From Cynocephalus volans (lineage: Eukaryota > Chordata > Mammalia > Dermoptera > Cynocephalidae), in contig NC_084465.1 in assembly GCF_027409185.1 (NCBI RefSeq), forward strand, positions 29,863,864 to 29,927,863: 64,000 nucleotides of DNA, given 5' to 3'. Both the position numbers and the translations under genes were made by a program. Of the stretch, positions 50,620 through 62,028 are shown piece after piece. The number at the start of each line of letters is the position of its first letter. Positions within the stretch are counted from its first letter, which is position 1. The notes under the pieces were generated by a model. It was given only the letters and a program-made list of their open reading frames with translations. It was not told the DNA's origin and searched no databases.

Positions 50620-53600
50620 TATTGACTTTATTGAAGTTAATTAACCTTATACATTTAGTACTATATAAAATACATACACTTTTTAAACAGATGTATTCAA
50701 ATTACAGATAAATATGATGAGGAATATTTCACAAATACCTGTTTCGGGGCAATTCAGTGGAATCACAGTCTTTATTGTTGTTTTTATTCTAACGATTATT
50801 TTAGTACCCTGTGGCAAGTATTTTGTTCCATATCAGATTAAAAAAAAAAGATTTTTCAAAGCACATATATTCTTATTGACATTCCATCCAACATATAATC
50901 AGTGACCAGAGTGAAAATTTCCTATTGTCTGTATATATTTTTATATTTTTACGGTTTCATGTATTTAGAAATTCAAGTTTTGGTTTTAATTGTTGCTGAA
51001 AGAAATGCACAGATTTTAAGTGGTCATTTAAGTGAGTTTTACAGATCCATGAAAATATCACCTAAAACAAGTCATAGTAAATTTTCATTCTCTTCCCACA
51101 GAAAGTCCCCCAGTTCCTCTTTTCAGTCAATTTCTCCCCGTGCTGTTGTTTGATTTCAATCATCATAGATCAACTTTCAGTCTGGACTTCATGAAGTATG
51201 TGTTCACTTTTGTCTGTTTTTTTTCCTTGCCATAAAATTTTTGAGGTAAATTTATGATGTTGTACAAATAGTTGTTTGAGATTCAACTATGATGTTCTGC
51301 ATATTTACATATGTGAGATTGGATTAATTGTTTGTTCGATTTTTGTTGCTTACTGGTATTCCACTGGTTGTATATATACTAAAACTTGTTTATCTGTTCT
51401 GGTGTTGGGCATTTGACTTGTTTCTATATTTGTATATCATAAATTATTAAAAAAGGTTTATATGTTCTTCAATAATTCTATTTGATCATTTCTTTTATGT
51501 AATTACCTAGGAATTAAATCACTATATTAAATAGTAAAGCATTTAATTTATGAGAAACTGCTAAGCCATTCTCCAAAGTGATTAAGGAATTTTATACTCC
51601 CACCAACCGTGGATGGATGAGAAAATCCTTATCCTCACCAGCACTTTGTCTTGTCATATGTTTTGATTCAGCCATTCTGGTTGGTGTGAGCTGGTATTCA
51701 ATTTAGATTTACATATTGACCATTGATATTGAACATCTTTACATGGCTTATAGCCAATTTGTATATATTAGCTGTGAGGCATATGCTCAAGCCTTTTACA
51801 CATTTTATATTGAATTGTTAATTATTTTATCATTGATTTGCATAAGCTTTATTACACATTTTGTTTAAAAGCTTTTAGTCAGAAATATATGCTGTGCTAT
51901 ATGTCCTCCAGTATCTGGCTTCTCTATTCATTTTATTAATGGTTTCTTTTGCTGAAGAGATATTTAAAATATTGTTAGTAATTAGTTTTTCATTTATTTT
52001 TCTTTATAGTTTGTGCTTTTTGTTTCTTGTCCAAGAAAATATAATCCTACGTTTTCTTCTAAAAGCTTTATTTTTGGGAATTTTGGGAGGGGTTATCAAT
52101 AAATGAATTTTATTTATTTCTTGAGTGGATACCCAATTATTCCAGTATTTGTTAAAAATATTTCCCTATTGAATTGATTTGGCATCTCTGTCAAAATCAG
52201 TTTATTGAGCATATTAGTCTATTTCTGAACACTCTGCTTAATTCCATTTATTTAATTCCATATGTCCAAGACACATTCTCTTCTTCCTGTAGCTTCGTAG
52301 TAAATCTTGAAATCAAGTAATTAAGTTTTTTTTTAACCTTTATCTTTATAAAGACTGATTCAGTTCGCCTACGTCCTCATTACTTCCACCTAAATTTTAG
52401 AATTATCTTGCCTGTTTCTTCAAAATAATTGCCTGGGATTTAGTAAGGAATCTGGTTGAAATCTACATATCAATTTGGGGAGAATAGTCTTAACAATATC
52501 AGATCTTCCCATTTGTGAACATGGTGTCTGTCTTATTTATTTAAGTGTTCATTAATTCCTCTTAGCAATGACTTGTAGCTTTCAAATTACAGGTATTGCA
52601 AATTAAAAAAAAAAAATCCCCAATATTTAATTTCTTATGTGACTATGATTCGCATTTAAAATTTTTCATCTGGGCAATTTTTATTACAGTTATATAGAAA
52701 TAAACTAAATTGTTGCATATAGACTGTCCTGTGACCTTACTGAACTACATTACACATCTTAATAGTTTGCGTGCAGAAAGTTTTTATGTTGAACATTACA
52801 ATAATGTCTTCTGTGAATGAAAGGAATTACCTCTCATTTTCTAATATTTATAAGTTTTTTTGTCTATCTTGCCTTGTTGCACTGGCTAAAATGTTAAATA
52901 GAAGAAAAGTGTTTAACGATTTAAGGGTAAGGGTATCATTTACTGTAGATTGTCATAGACACCCATTATCAGATTTTGGAGGTATTCTTGTATTCCAGGT
53001 TTGCCAACAGTTTTGTTGCTGTGTTTTACTTTTGTATTTAACAGGTGTTAACTTTTCAAAATTTTTGGCAATTAATGAGATGATTATATGATTTTTCTCA
53101 TTTATTCTGATAATTTAATATTTTTTATTTCTTAATTTTTGAATGATTAAACCAAACATTCATTTCTGGGAAAACACAGCTTATTTGTTATTTATTTTAT
53201 ATAGTGTTGAGTTTAATTTGCAAATATTTTAATAAGAAATATTATATCTATGTTCAGAAGGAATAGTGTTTTGTATTTTTCCTTGTAATATTTTTCATGT
53301 TTATATAAGCATTATGTCGGCCTCATAAAATGAGTTTCCCACTTTGACATTTGCTCTGTATGTGGCAACTTGTGTTTGTTCTGTCTTCACTACTTTCTTT
53401 TGGGTGAATTGTGTATATTAAAGTTTTACCTTTATCCCCAATATTGACATTTTAGTTACATCTCTTTTTGTTATTTTTAGTGATTTCCAGAGATATTACA
53501 GTGTGTATTTTTATCTTCTAATACTGTAGCTTCAAACAATATTATGCAGCTTCATAAACAGTGGGAAATCCTTACTCAGGCTTTATGCTCAAGTTGTTTT

Positions 53601-54071
53601 TTTAGTTTTTTTATGTATGCTATAAACGCCGTATTACATTGATATTATTGTTGCTTTAATTGCTTATTAATCTTTTAAAGAAATTAATGAAAACTGGTAT
53701 TTGTACATATTCCCAGTTATTTTCCATTTCTTATGCTCGTCATTTGTTCCCACATATCTGAAATTCTGTAATTTTACTTCAGCTAAAAGTACTACTTTCA
53801 GCATTTCTAATAGTACAGGTCTACTGGTGAAAAAATTTTGTTAGCTTTTTCCTAAGCATATAGTTGTGAAGGTTATTTCACTAGATATAGAATTCTAATT
53901 TGAGAGTCATGTTTTCTCTTTCAGTACTTTAAAATTATTCCAGTATTACCTACTGTTTCTGGTGAGAAGTACTTATGAGCATCACTTTTCTTCTGTAGTT
54001 AAGAACTTTTTTTCCTGATTTCTCCTTTTACGAATATGGTTTTATCTTTAGTTTTTAGCAGTTTAGCTTTG

Positions 54072-54072
<1 letters not shown>

Positions 54073-54113
<41 letters not shown>

Positions 54114-54126
54114 ACGCGCGCACATA
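54073..54126. repeat. (TG)n grading into CGCACGCGCG, alternating purine-pyrimidine
   Basis: An unbroken run of alternating pyrimidine and purine of about 54 bp, with a CG-rich end. It lies within the ancient L1 and is a good Z-DNA-type sequence. Confidence 0.9.
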
Positions 54127-54443
54127 TTTTCTATTTTTGTATTTATCCTGTTGGGGCACTCAGTGAAATACTTGGATGTCTGGGTTACTTTTCATCAATT
54201 TTGCAAAGTTGTTTTTGCCATTAATTTTAAATATTTTTTCTTCCTTGCTGTCTTGCTTTTCGTATTTTTGAAATTCAATTGCGCATGTTAGATTGCTTGG
54301 TATTTTCTCACATATTGCAGATTCTCCGTCTGTTTCCTCTTCCACTTTTCTATTTTTACTTTTGTTTTTATAATTTTTCTTCAGTAATCCCTATCTCTGC
54401 TGTATTCAGTCTTAATGTTAAACTTATTTTAGAAAGTTTTATA

Positions 54444-54455
54444 TGTAATGTTTTT
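54444..54455. repeat. Target-site duplication of the full-length L1 (left copy)
   Basis: TGTAATGTTTTT, identical to 61243-61254. The T part merges with the L1's poly(T), so the certain core is the first seven bases. Confidence 0.75.
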
Positions 54456-54549
54456 TTTTTTTTAATTAATTAATTTATTTATTTATTTATTTTTAAATTT
54501 TATTTTGTCGATATACATTGTAGCTGATTAATGCTCCCCATCACCAAAA

Positions 54550-54582
54550 CCTCCCTCCCTCCCCCCTCCCCCCCTCCCCCCC
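54550..54582 (-). other. G-rich tract in L1 3' UTR
   Basis: C-rich on the plus strand (runs of 3, 3, 6, 6 and 8 C with short T breaks), so G-rich on the L1 sense strand. It meets the G-quadruplex pattern. L1 3' UTRs of other mammals carry a similar polypurine tract. The copy at 32.7 kb has its own version at about 33018-33048. Confidence 0.7.
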
Positions 54583-54711
54583 AACAATGTCCTTTCTGTT
54601 TGTTTGTTGTATCAACTTCAAATAATTGTGGTTGTTATATCTTCTTCCTCCCCGCCCCCCGGTTTGTGTGTGTATGTGTGTATGTGTGTGTGTGAATTTA
54701 TATATTAATTT

Positions 54712-57700
54712 TTAGCTCCCTCCAATAAGTGAGAACATGTGGTATTTCTCTTTCTGTGCCTGACTTGTTTCACTTAATATAATTCTCTCAAGGTCCATCC
54801 ATGTTGTTGCAAATGGCAGTATTTCATTCGTTTTTATAGCTGAGTAGTATTCCATTGTGTAGATGTACCACATTTTCCGTATCCACTCATCTGATGATGG
54901 GCATTTGGGCTGGTTCCAACTCTTGGCTATTGTAAAGAGTGCTGCGATGAACATTGGGGAACAGGTATACCTTCGACTTGATGATTTCCATTCCTCTGGG
55001 TATATTCCCAACAGTGGGATGGCTGGGTCGTATGGTAGATCTATTTGCAATTGTTTAAGGAACCTCCATACCATTTTCCATAGAGGCTGCACCATTTTGC
55101 AGTCCCACCAACAATGTATGAGAGTTCCTTTTTCTCCGCAGCCTCGCCAGCATTTATCGTTCATAGTCTTTTGGATTTTAGCCATCCTAACTGGGGTTAG
55201 ATGGTATCTCAATGTGGTTTTGATTTGCATTTCCTGGATGCTGAGTGATGTTGAGCATTTTTTCATATGTCTGTTGGCCATTTGGATATCTTCCTTAGAG
55301 AAATGCCTACTTAGCTCTTTTGCCCATTTTTTAATTGGGTTGCTTGTTTTCTTCTTGTAAAGTTGTTTGAGTTCCTTATATATTCTGGATATTAATCCTT
55401 TGTCAGATGTATATTTTGCAAATATTTTCTCCCACTCTGTTGGTTGTCTTTTAACTCTGTTAATTGTTTCTTTTGCTGTGCAGAAGCTTTTTAGTTTGAT
55501 ATAATCCCATTTGTTTATTTTTCCTTTGGTTGCCCGTGCTTTTGGGGTCGTATTCATGAAGTCTGTGCCCAGTCCTATTTCCTGAAGTGTTTCCCCTATG
55601 TTTTCTTTAAGAAGTTTTATTGTCTCAGGGTGTATATTTAAATCCTTAATCCATTTTGAGTTGATTTTAGTATACGGTGAGAGGTATGGATCTAGTTTCA
55701 TTCTCCTGCATATCGATATCCAGTTATCCCAGCACCACTTGCTGAAGAGGCAGTCCCTTCCCCAGTGAATAGGTTTGGTGCCTTTGTCAAAGATCAGATG
55801 GCAGTAAGTGTGTGGGTTGATTTCTGGATTCTCTATTCTATTCCATTGGTCAGTGTGTCTGTTTTTATGCCAGTACCATACTGTTTTGGTTATTATAGCT
55901 TTGTAGTATAGCTTAAAGTCAGGTAGTGTTATGCCTCCAGCTTTATTTTTTTTGCTGAGCATTGCTTTGGCTATTCGTGGTCTTTTATTGTTCCATATAA
56001 ATGTCTGAATAGTTTTTTCCATTTCTGAGAAAAATGTCTTTGGAATTTTGATGGGGATTGCATTGAATTTGTATATCACTTTGGGTAGTATGGACATTTT
56101 CACTATGTTGATTCTTCCAATCCAAGAGCATGGAATATCTTTCCATCTTCTTGTATCCTCTCTAATTTCTCTCAGCAGTGGTTTGTAGTTCTCATTATAG
56201 AGATTTTTCACCTCCTTGGTTAACTCAATTCCTAAGTATTTTATTTTTTTGGTGGCTATTGTAAATGGGCAGGCTTTCTTGATTTCTCCTTCTGCATGTT
56301 CACTATTGGAGAAAATAAATGCTACTGATTTTTGTGTGTTGATTTTGTATCCTGCTACTGTGCTGAAATCATTTATCAATTCCAACAGTTTTTTTGTAGA
56401 GGTTTTAGGCTGTTCGATATATAGGATCATGTCATCTGCAAACAGGGACAGTTTGACTTCATCTTTTCCAATCTGGATGCCCTTTATTTCCTTCTCTTCT
56501 CTGATTGCTCTGGCTAGTACCTCCAACACTATGTTGAATAGGAGTGGTGAGAGTGGGCATCCTTGTCTAGTGCCTGTTCTTAAAGGAAAAGCTTTCAGCT
56601 TTTCCCCATTCAGGATGATATTGGCAGTGGGTTTGTCATATATGGCTTTAATTATGTTGAGATACTTTCCCTCTATACCTAACTTATTGAGGGTCTTTGT
56701 CATGAATGAGTGCTGAACTTTATCAAATGCTTTTTCAGCATCTATAGAGATGATCATATGGTCCTTGTGTTTGAGTTTATTAATATGGTGTATCACATTT
56801 ATTGATTTGCGTATGTTGAACCAACCTTGCATCCCTGGGATGAATCCCACTTGATCGTGATGAATAATTTTTCGTATGTGTTGCTGTATTCTGTTTGCTA
56901 GTATTTTAGTGAGGATTTTTGCATCTATATTCATCAAGGATATGGGCCTGTAGTTTTCTTTTTTGGTTATATCTTTACCTGGTTTTGGTATCAGGATGAT
57001 GTTTGCTTCATAGAATGAGTTTGGGAGATTTGCGTCCGTTTCAATCTTTTGGAATAGTTTGTAAAGAATCGGTGTCAATTCCTCTTTGAATGTTTGGTAA
57101 AATTCTGCTGTGAATCCATCTGGTCCTGGGCTTTTCTTTGTTGGGAGCCTTCTGATAACAGCTTCAATCTCCTTTATTGTTATTGGTCTGTTCAGATTTT
57201 CTACGTCTTCACGGTTCAGTTTTGGGAGCTTGTGTGTGTCCAGAAATTTATCCATTTCCTCCAGATTTTCAAATTTGTTGGCGTATAGTTGTTTATAGTA
57301 GTCTCGAATGATTCCTTGTATTTCAGATGAATCAGTTGTAATATCGCCTTTTTCATTTCTAATTTTTGTTATTTGAGTCTTCTCTCTTCTTTTTTTTGTT
57401 AGCCATGCTAATGGTTTGTCAATTTTATTTATCTTTTCAAAAAACCAACTTTTTGATTCGTTGATCTTTTGAATTGTTTTTTGGTTTTCAATTTCATTCA
57501 GTTCTGCTCTGATCTTAATGATTTCTTTCCGTCTGCTAACTTTAGGATTGGATTGTTCTTGTTTTTCTAGTTCTTTAAGGTGAAGTGTTAGGTTGTTCAC
57601 TTGCCATCTTTCCATTCTTCTGAAGTGAGCATTTAATGCAATAAATTTTCCCCTCAATACTGCTTTTGCAGTATCCCACAGGTTTTGGTATGATGTATCA

Positions 57701-58539
57701 TTGTTTTCATTAGTTTCAATAAACTTTTTGATTTCCTGCTTGATTTCTTCTTGGACCCATATGTCATTAAGTAGAATGCTGTTTAATTTCCATGTGTTTG
57801 TATAGTTTCCAGAGTTTTGTTTGTTATTAATTTCTAGTTTTAATCCATTGTGGTCTGAGAAGATACATGGGATAATTCCAATTTTTTTGAATTTACTGAG
57901 ACTTGATTTGTGACCTAATATGTGATCTATCCTGGAGAATGATCCATGTGCTGATGAGAAGAATGAATATTCTGAGGTTGTTGGGTGGAATGTTCTGTAG
58001 ATATCTGCCAATTCCAATTGGTCTAGAGTCTTGTTTAGATCTTGTGTTTCTCTACTGATTCTTTGCCTAGATGATCTGTCTAATATTGACAGTGGAGTGT
58101 TCAGGTCCCCTGCTATTATGGTATTAGTGTCTATTTCCTTCTTTAGGTCTAATAGAGTTTGTTTTATAAATCTGGCTGCTCCAACATTGGGTGCGTACAT
58201 ATTTATGATTGTTATGTCTTCTTGATGGATCAGTCCTTTTATCATTAAGTAGTGTCCCTCATTGTCTCTTTTTATGGTTTTTAGTTTAAAGTCTATTTTG
58301 TCAGATATAAGAATAGCCACTCCAGCTCGTTTTTCTTTTCTGTTTGCATGGTAAATCTTTTTCCATCCTTTCACTCTTAGTCTGTGTGAATCTTTATGGG
58401 TGAGGTGGGTCTCTTGTAGGCAGCATATAGTTGGGTCCTATTTTTTGATCCAGTCAGCCAGTCTGTGTCTTTTAATTGGGGAATTTAAGCCTTTAACATT
58501 AAGAGTTGTTATTGAAAGGTGTTGATTTATTCCTAGCAT
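54712..58539 (-). pseudogene. L1 ORF2 (endonuclease-reverse transcriptase), one nonsense codon
   Basis: The protein nicks target DNA and copies L1 RNA there. From ATG at 58539-58537 the frame is 1275 codons, the same length as human ORF2p. It is open except for TAG at codon 34 (58440-58438), where the family has Gln, so one C-to-T change explains it. Residues by codon number: endonuclease Asn14, Glu43, Asp145, Asn147 and His230 (SDH motif); reverse transcriptase Asp600 ([10 protein letters not shown]) and FADD with Asp702 and Asp703; a C-terminal CWRGCG...HCWWDC Cys-rich motif. A GTG (codon 56) begins the longest open part, which lacks Glu43, so a downstream start would give an enzyme without endonuclease. 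Codon 34 could also be a base error or polymorphic. Confidence 0.93.
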
Positions 58540-58726
58540 TTTATTGGTTGTTTGGTTGTCTTAGGTGTCTTTTGTTCCTTGCTTTCTGATTTACTGTTTG
58601 GTTTCTTTGTTTGTTGGTTCCTTAGGTTGTAGATAGTGTTTTTGTTAGCTTGTTTTCTCTTCATGAATGCCATTTTTATTGTACTAGCGGGTTTAGATTT
58701 TTCTTAGGTTTTTATGGCAGTGGTAG
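58540..58726 (-). other. L1 inter-ORF spacer
   Basis: 187 bp between ORF1 stop and ORF2 start on the L1 sense strand. No frame bridges the two. ORF2 is thought in other mammals to be made by termination-reinitiation across this spacer. That the same holds here is inference. Confidence 0.8.
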
Positions 58727-59707
58727 TTATTTTTCAGGAACCAAACCCAGTACTCCCTTGAGGATTTCTTGTAAGGGTGGTCTTGTGGTAGTGAACTCCC
58801 GCAGTTTTTGTTTGTCTGAGAAATATACTATTTGCCCCTCATTTCGGAAGGATAGCCTTGCAGGGTAGAGTATTCTTGGCTGGCAATCTTTGTCTTTTAG
58901 TATTTTGAAAATATCATCCCATTCCTTTCTAGCTTTTAGGGTTTGTGATGAAAAGTCTGATGTTAACCTGATTGGGGCTCCCTTATAGGTGATTTGACGC
59001 TTCTCTCTTGCAGCTTTTAAGATTCTCTCTTTGTCTCTGAGTTTTGCCAATTTGACTATGACATGTCTTGGAGAAGGCCTTTTTGGGTTGAATACGTTTG
59101 GAGATCGTTGAGCTTCCTGGATCTGAAGATCTGTGATTTTTCCTATTCCTGGGAAGTTTTCTGCCACTATTTTTTTGAATATGTTTTCAATGGAATCTCC
59201 ATTTTCTTCCCCTTCTGGAATACCCATGACTCGGATATTTGAGCGCTTGAGGTTGTCTGATATCTCTCTCAGATTTTCTTCCATGTCCTTGATTCTTTTT
59301 TCTTTCTTTTTGTCTGCTTGTGTTATTTCAAACAGCCCATCTTCAAGTTCAGAGGTTCTCTCTTCAACTTCGACAAGCCTGCTGGTTAAACTCTCCGTTG
59401 TGTTTTTTATTTCGCTGAATAACTTCTTCAGTTCAGCAAGTTCTGCTACATTTTTTTTCAGGACATTGATTTCCTTGTATATTTCCTCTTTCAGATCCTG
59501 TATACTTTTCCTCATTTCATCATGATGTCTAGCTGAGTTTTCTTGTATCTCATTCAGTTTCCTTAGAATTATCACTCGAAATTCCTTGTCAGTTATTTCA
59601 AGGGCTTCTTGTTCTATAGGATCTAGAGCATGAGATTTATTAACTTTTGGTGGTGTACTTTCTTGATTTTTTGTATTTCTGGTGTCTTTTTTTTGGTGTT
59701 TATTCAT
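58727..59707 (-). CDS. L1 ORF1 protein, RNA-binding chaperone
   Basis: 326 codons, uninterrupted, from ATG at 59707-59705 to TAA at 58729-58727. L1 ORF1p is a trimeric coiled-coil nucleic-acid chaperone that coats L1 RNA. Visible layout: a charged N-terminus (1-45), a long coiled coil with heptad Leu/Ile/Val (about 47-150), an RRM domain beginning SNIRVMGIPEG at 156, a link with RSPNVFNPKRPSPRHVIVK (201-219), and a C-terminal domain with AREKR at 233-237 and the LYPARLSF stretch. It is slightly shorter than human ORF1p (338). The start codon agrees with the expected N-terminal region. It shares the promoter of the 5' UTR upstream. Of the L1 copies in this window this is the only intact frame. 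Confidence 0.92.
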   Translation of the reverse strand: MNKHQKKDTRNTKNQESTPPKVNKSHALDPIEQEALEITDKEFRVIILRKLNEIQENSARHHDEMRKSIQDLKEEIYKEINVLKKNVAELAELKKLFSEIKNTTESLTSRLVEVEERTSELEDGLFEITQADKKKEKRIKDMEENLREISDNLKRSNIRVMGIPEGEENGDSIENIFKKIVAENFPGIGKITDLQIQEAQRSPNVFNPKRPSPRHVIVKLAKLRDKERILKAAREKRQITYKGAPIRLTSDFSSQTLKARKEWDDIFKILKDKDCQPRILYPARLSFRNEGQIVYFSDKQKLREFTTTRPPLQEILKGVLGLVPEK

Positions 59708-61242
59708 TGTTGCAGGGGGTTTCGCAGTCCACCGGTTTAAGACTAATGACTAACTAGGATGTTGCTGTGGTTGCCAATTTGGTATGGCTCCCGCCGTGAC
59801 TGCTCAGTTGGCCTCTAGTGTCTTGTGTGTGTGGTTGCCTCGGGTCTTGGGCTTCTCCGGGGATCCACCTTTCTGGTCAGCTTGTACTCTGCTGGGCTGG
59901 TGGATCACGTACCACAGGGTGTGTGATCTCTGTTGAGCTTTCACTTTCTGTACAGGACTTCTCCCCTTTCCGTGTGCTCTGGCCCAGGCTGTTAGATCGT
60001 GCAGTGGCGACCCCACCGGGTGTGTGGTTTCTGTCGAGACTCCGCCTCCCTGGCCGCACGTCTCCCCCCTCTGTGAACACTGTGCTGGGCTGGGGCGTGT
60101 CTTCTGCACCCCTCGTCTATCAGCTGGGCCTTCAAGACCCTGCTCAGCACCGCCTCGCCCAGGAAGTCTACCAGGTTTCTGCTAGGCACAGACGACCGGT
60201 CTCTCTGGGTGCCTTTGTAGCACTGTGTAGATCTTTCTCGGGTCTTGTTCACCTTTGTATCCCCCCGGTATAAACCGAGTCTAGTGCCCGCCTGCAGCCT
60301 GCTCTCCGGCAGGTTCAAGCGGACCTGGGAACTCTCCTACCGCACTATTCCCAACCAGAAATTCGTTAGGCTTTTTTCCAAACTGGTGGTCGCAGAGATG
60401 GTATCTGCCTCCCAGTAACAGGAAGTTTACCGGGCCGGAGTCCAGGGTGTGGTGGAGTGACAGTCGGCCCGCCCGTACTTCCTAGCCCTCCCAAAACTGG
60501 TCGGGACGCCCCACACCCCCAGTCCTGCCAGAGAACCGCGGAGGGAGTGGGAGAGGAGGTCGGCCCGCAGGGTCCGGAAAGCCCCGCGCCAGGCCAAGCA
60601 AATGGGCTCAGTGATGGCCGAGCAGGGCGGAGCTGCCCGCACCTGGGAAAATGGAGGCAGCACCGGGGTAGTGAGTGGCCTGGTGGTGCAGGCGGAAGCC
60701 GCGTGGGCATTCACCCCCCGAACAGAGCTGTGCCAGGGATCACTCACAGTGCTGTGCCAGGTCGGGCGCTCGCTCTGTCTCTGGTTTGTTGCCTTCCGTG
60801 TTCTCGGCGCTGCCGCCTCGGGCTGTTCAGTCGCGGCGCCGCTCGGGCGCTCCCAGGAATCTTCTTTAATGCCGGCCTGAAACCTCGAATCCTGAATGGG
60901 GCAGCTGGCCGCCTTCAGTGCGGCCCCAGCCTCCGGGATCCTGGCTGCATCCACAGCAGCCCTGGCGCCGTGTTCCCTGTTTCAAGACTCGCTTTTGCAG
61001 CTAAGAATCAGTTCTTTTCCTGCTCCACACTTCAAAGCTGTTGCCTGTAAATGAGGCAGCCTCTCCTGCCGGGGGCAAAGTGGCGTTGAGCCCCCACGAC
61101 CGGCCAGCAGCAGCAGTCCTCCCTTAAGAGATGGCCAGAGGAAGGTCCACAAGTTTCCCGGCTGCCAGAGGCCCAGTGGCCACCTTTTCCACCTCAGCTA
61201 CTCCGCGCCAGCCGCCGCAGCCGCCGCCATCTTGAAACTCTC
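59708..61242 (-). promoter_or_regulatory. L1 5' UTR / internal promoter, GC-rich
   Basis: About 1.5 kb of GC- and CpG-rich sequence in an AT-rich window, on the L1 sense strand between the 5' end and ORF1. L1 5' UTRs carry an internal Pol II promoter, which explains how the L1 carries its promoter when moved. Between about 59820 and 60100 there are two to three diverged tandem copies of a roughly 95-bp unit (GGTGTGTGATCTCTGTTGAG at 59919 versus GGTGTGTGGTTTCTGTCGAG at 60018). Plus-strand frames of 151 and 197 codons exist here but lack a known domain. Confidence 0.85.
61223..61234 (-). promoter_or_regulatory. YY1-like site at the L1 5' end
   Basis: On the minus strand the sequence is CAAGATGGCGGC, within the first 20 bases of the element. 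In human L1 a YY1 site (AAGATGG core) in the same place sets the transcription start. Its position here suggests the same role. Confidence 0.65.
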
Positions 61243-61254
61243 TGTAATGTTTTT
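61243..61254. repeat. Target-site duplication of the full-length L1 (right copy)
   Basis: TGTAATGTTTTT, identical to 54444-54455, directly after the L1 5' end. Confidence 0.75.
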
Positions 61255-62028
61255 ATATGTAGTATTTCTGTTGGTTCATTTATGTAGTTCCCATATCCAT
61301 GCTAAAATCACCATCTCTTTATTTGTTAATCTGTTACACCATTTTCACAACATTTTTATCACTTTAATTTTAGTTAATTTATATTTGGTATGATAATCCC
61401 AGCATCTAGGCCACCTGTGGGTCTACTTCGAATGATCATTGCCACTCCTGACTATGATCCATATTTTCCTGATTATGAGTGTGTACAATATGATTTTTTA
61501 TTTCATGTTATAACTATTGCATAAAAAGATAATCAAGACTGAAGTAAATAATATTTACCTCCAGAAAGAGTAATGCACTTTTTTATATAGGGAGCTAGAA
61601 TAGGGTATGAGTAAATTTATGGATAGTATACTTGATTCTGGGCATTATGTAAGCTTTAGTTAGGATCAGTTCATTCTTGCTTTAAATATTTTGAGGATGA
61701 AATCAGAACTTTCCTTTCAGCAGGGTGTGGGATATGAGCTCTGAAGAGATTCTGAAGATCCGTTTGTACTTCCAAGTTGTGCTGCAAGTTTTCAGAAGTA
61801 TGAGAAATCTCTCCTTGATTTACTACCCTATATCTTACATTTGTGGTTATTGTAGAGTTTTCTTTGCTCTCCATTTTCACTCTCCGCTTTCTGAGTCTGC
61901 CAGAGATACTGTTTAGCAATGCTGCTGTGTTTCAGGGTTTCTGATTGTGGCTTTTCTCTTGTCTTTTTTATGTGAAAGTATAGATTACCCGGAGGAAAGA
62001 TTCACTTGATTCTGTTCCATCCTAGCCT
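61255..62028 (-). mobile_element. Ancient LINE-1, minus strand, 5' part
   Basis: The continuation of the ancient L1 of 50620-54455 after the nested insertion. GGGTGTGGGATATGAGCTCT at 61722 and TTTGTACTTCCAAGTTGTGC at 61761 fit L1M 5' UTR sequence in reverse. No frame of interest; the short ones at 61671-61919 are chance. Confidence 0.6.

Larger units (their letters stand above)
50620..54455 (-). mobile_element. Ancient LINE-1, minus strand, 3' part (host of the young L1)
   Basis: Plus-strand text is L1 in reverse. It runs from the 3' UTR (TTATTGAAGTTAATTAACC near 50629) and the end of ORF2 (CCATTCTCCAAAGTGATTAA near 51567; TCAGCCATTCTGGTTGGTGT near 51668) on toward the reverse transcriptase and ORF1 regions (TCTAATAGTACAGGTCTACT near 53807). 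All frames are riddled with stops; the 106-codon plus frame at 52771-53091 is antisense chance. The element resumes at 61243 after the inserted full-length L1. Confidence 0.75.
54456..61242 (-). mobile_element. Full-length, nearly intact young LINE-1
   Basis: About 6.8 kb, with all L1 parts in order on the minus strand: 5' UTR (61242-59708), ORF1 (59707-58727), 187-bp spacer, ORF2 (58539-54712), 3' UTR and A-tail (54711-54456). The first bases read GAGAGTTTCAAGATGGCGGC. A 7-12 bp target-site duplication is identical at both ends. ORF1 is uninterrupted; ORF2 has a single stop codon at position 34. The copy is clearly recent on the scale of this window and is nested, same strand, in an ancient L1. 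The inter-ORF spacer is longer than the one in human L1. Confidence 0.95.

Noticed and set aside
54863..57298. Plus-strand frames of 64-166 codons inside the L1
   Set aside because: They are antisense shadows of ORF2.
59133..59525. Plus-strand 130-codon Ser/Phe-rich frame
   Set aside because: Antisense shadow of the ORF1 coiled-coil region.
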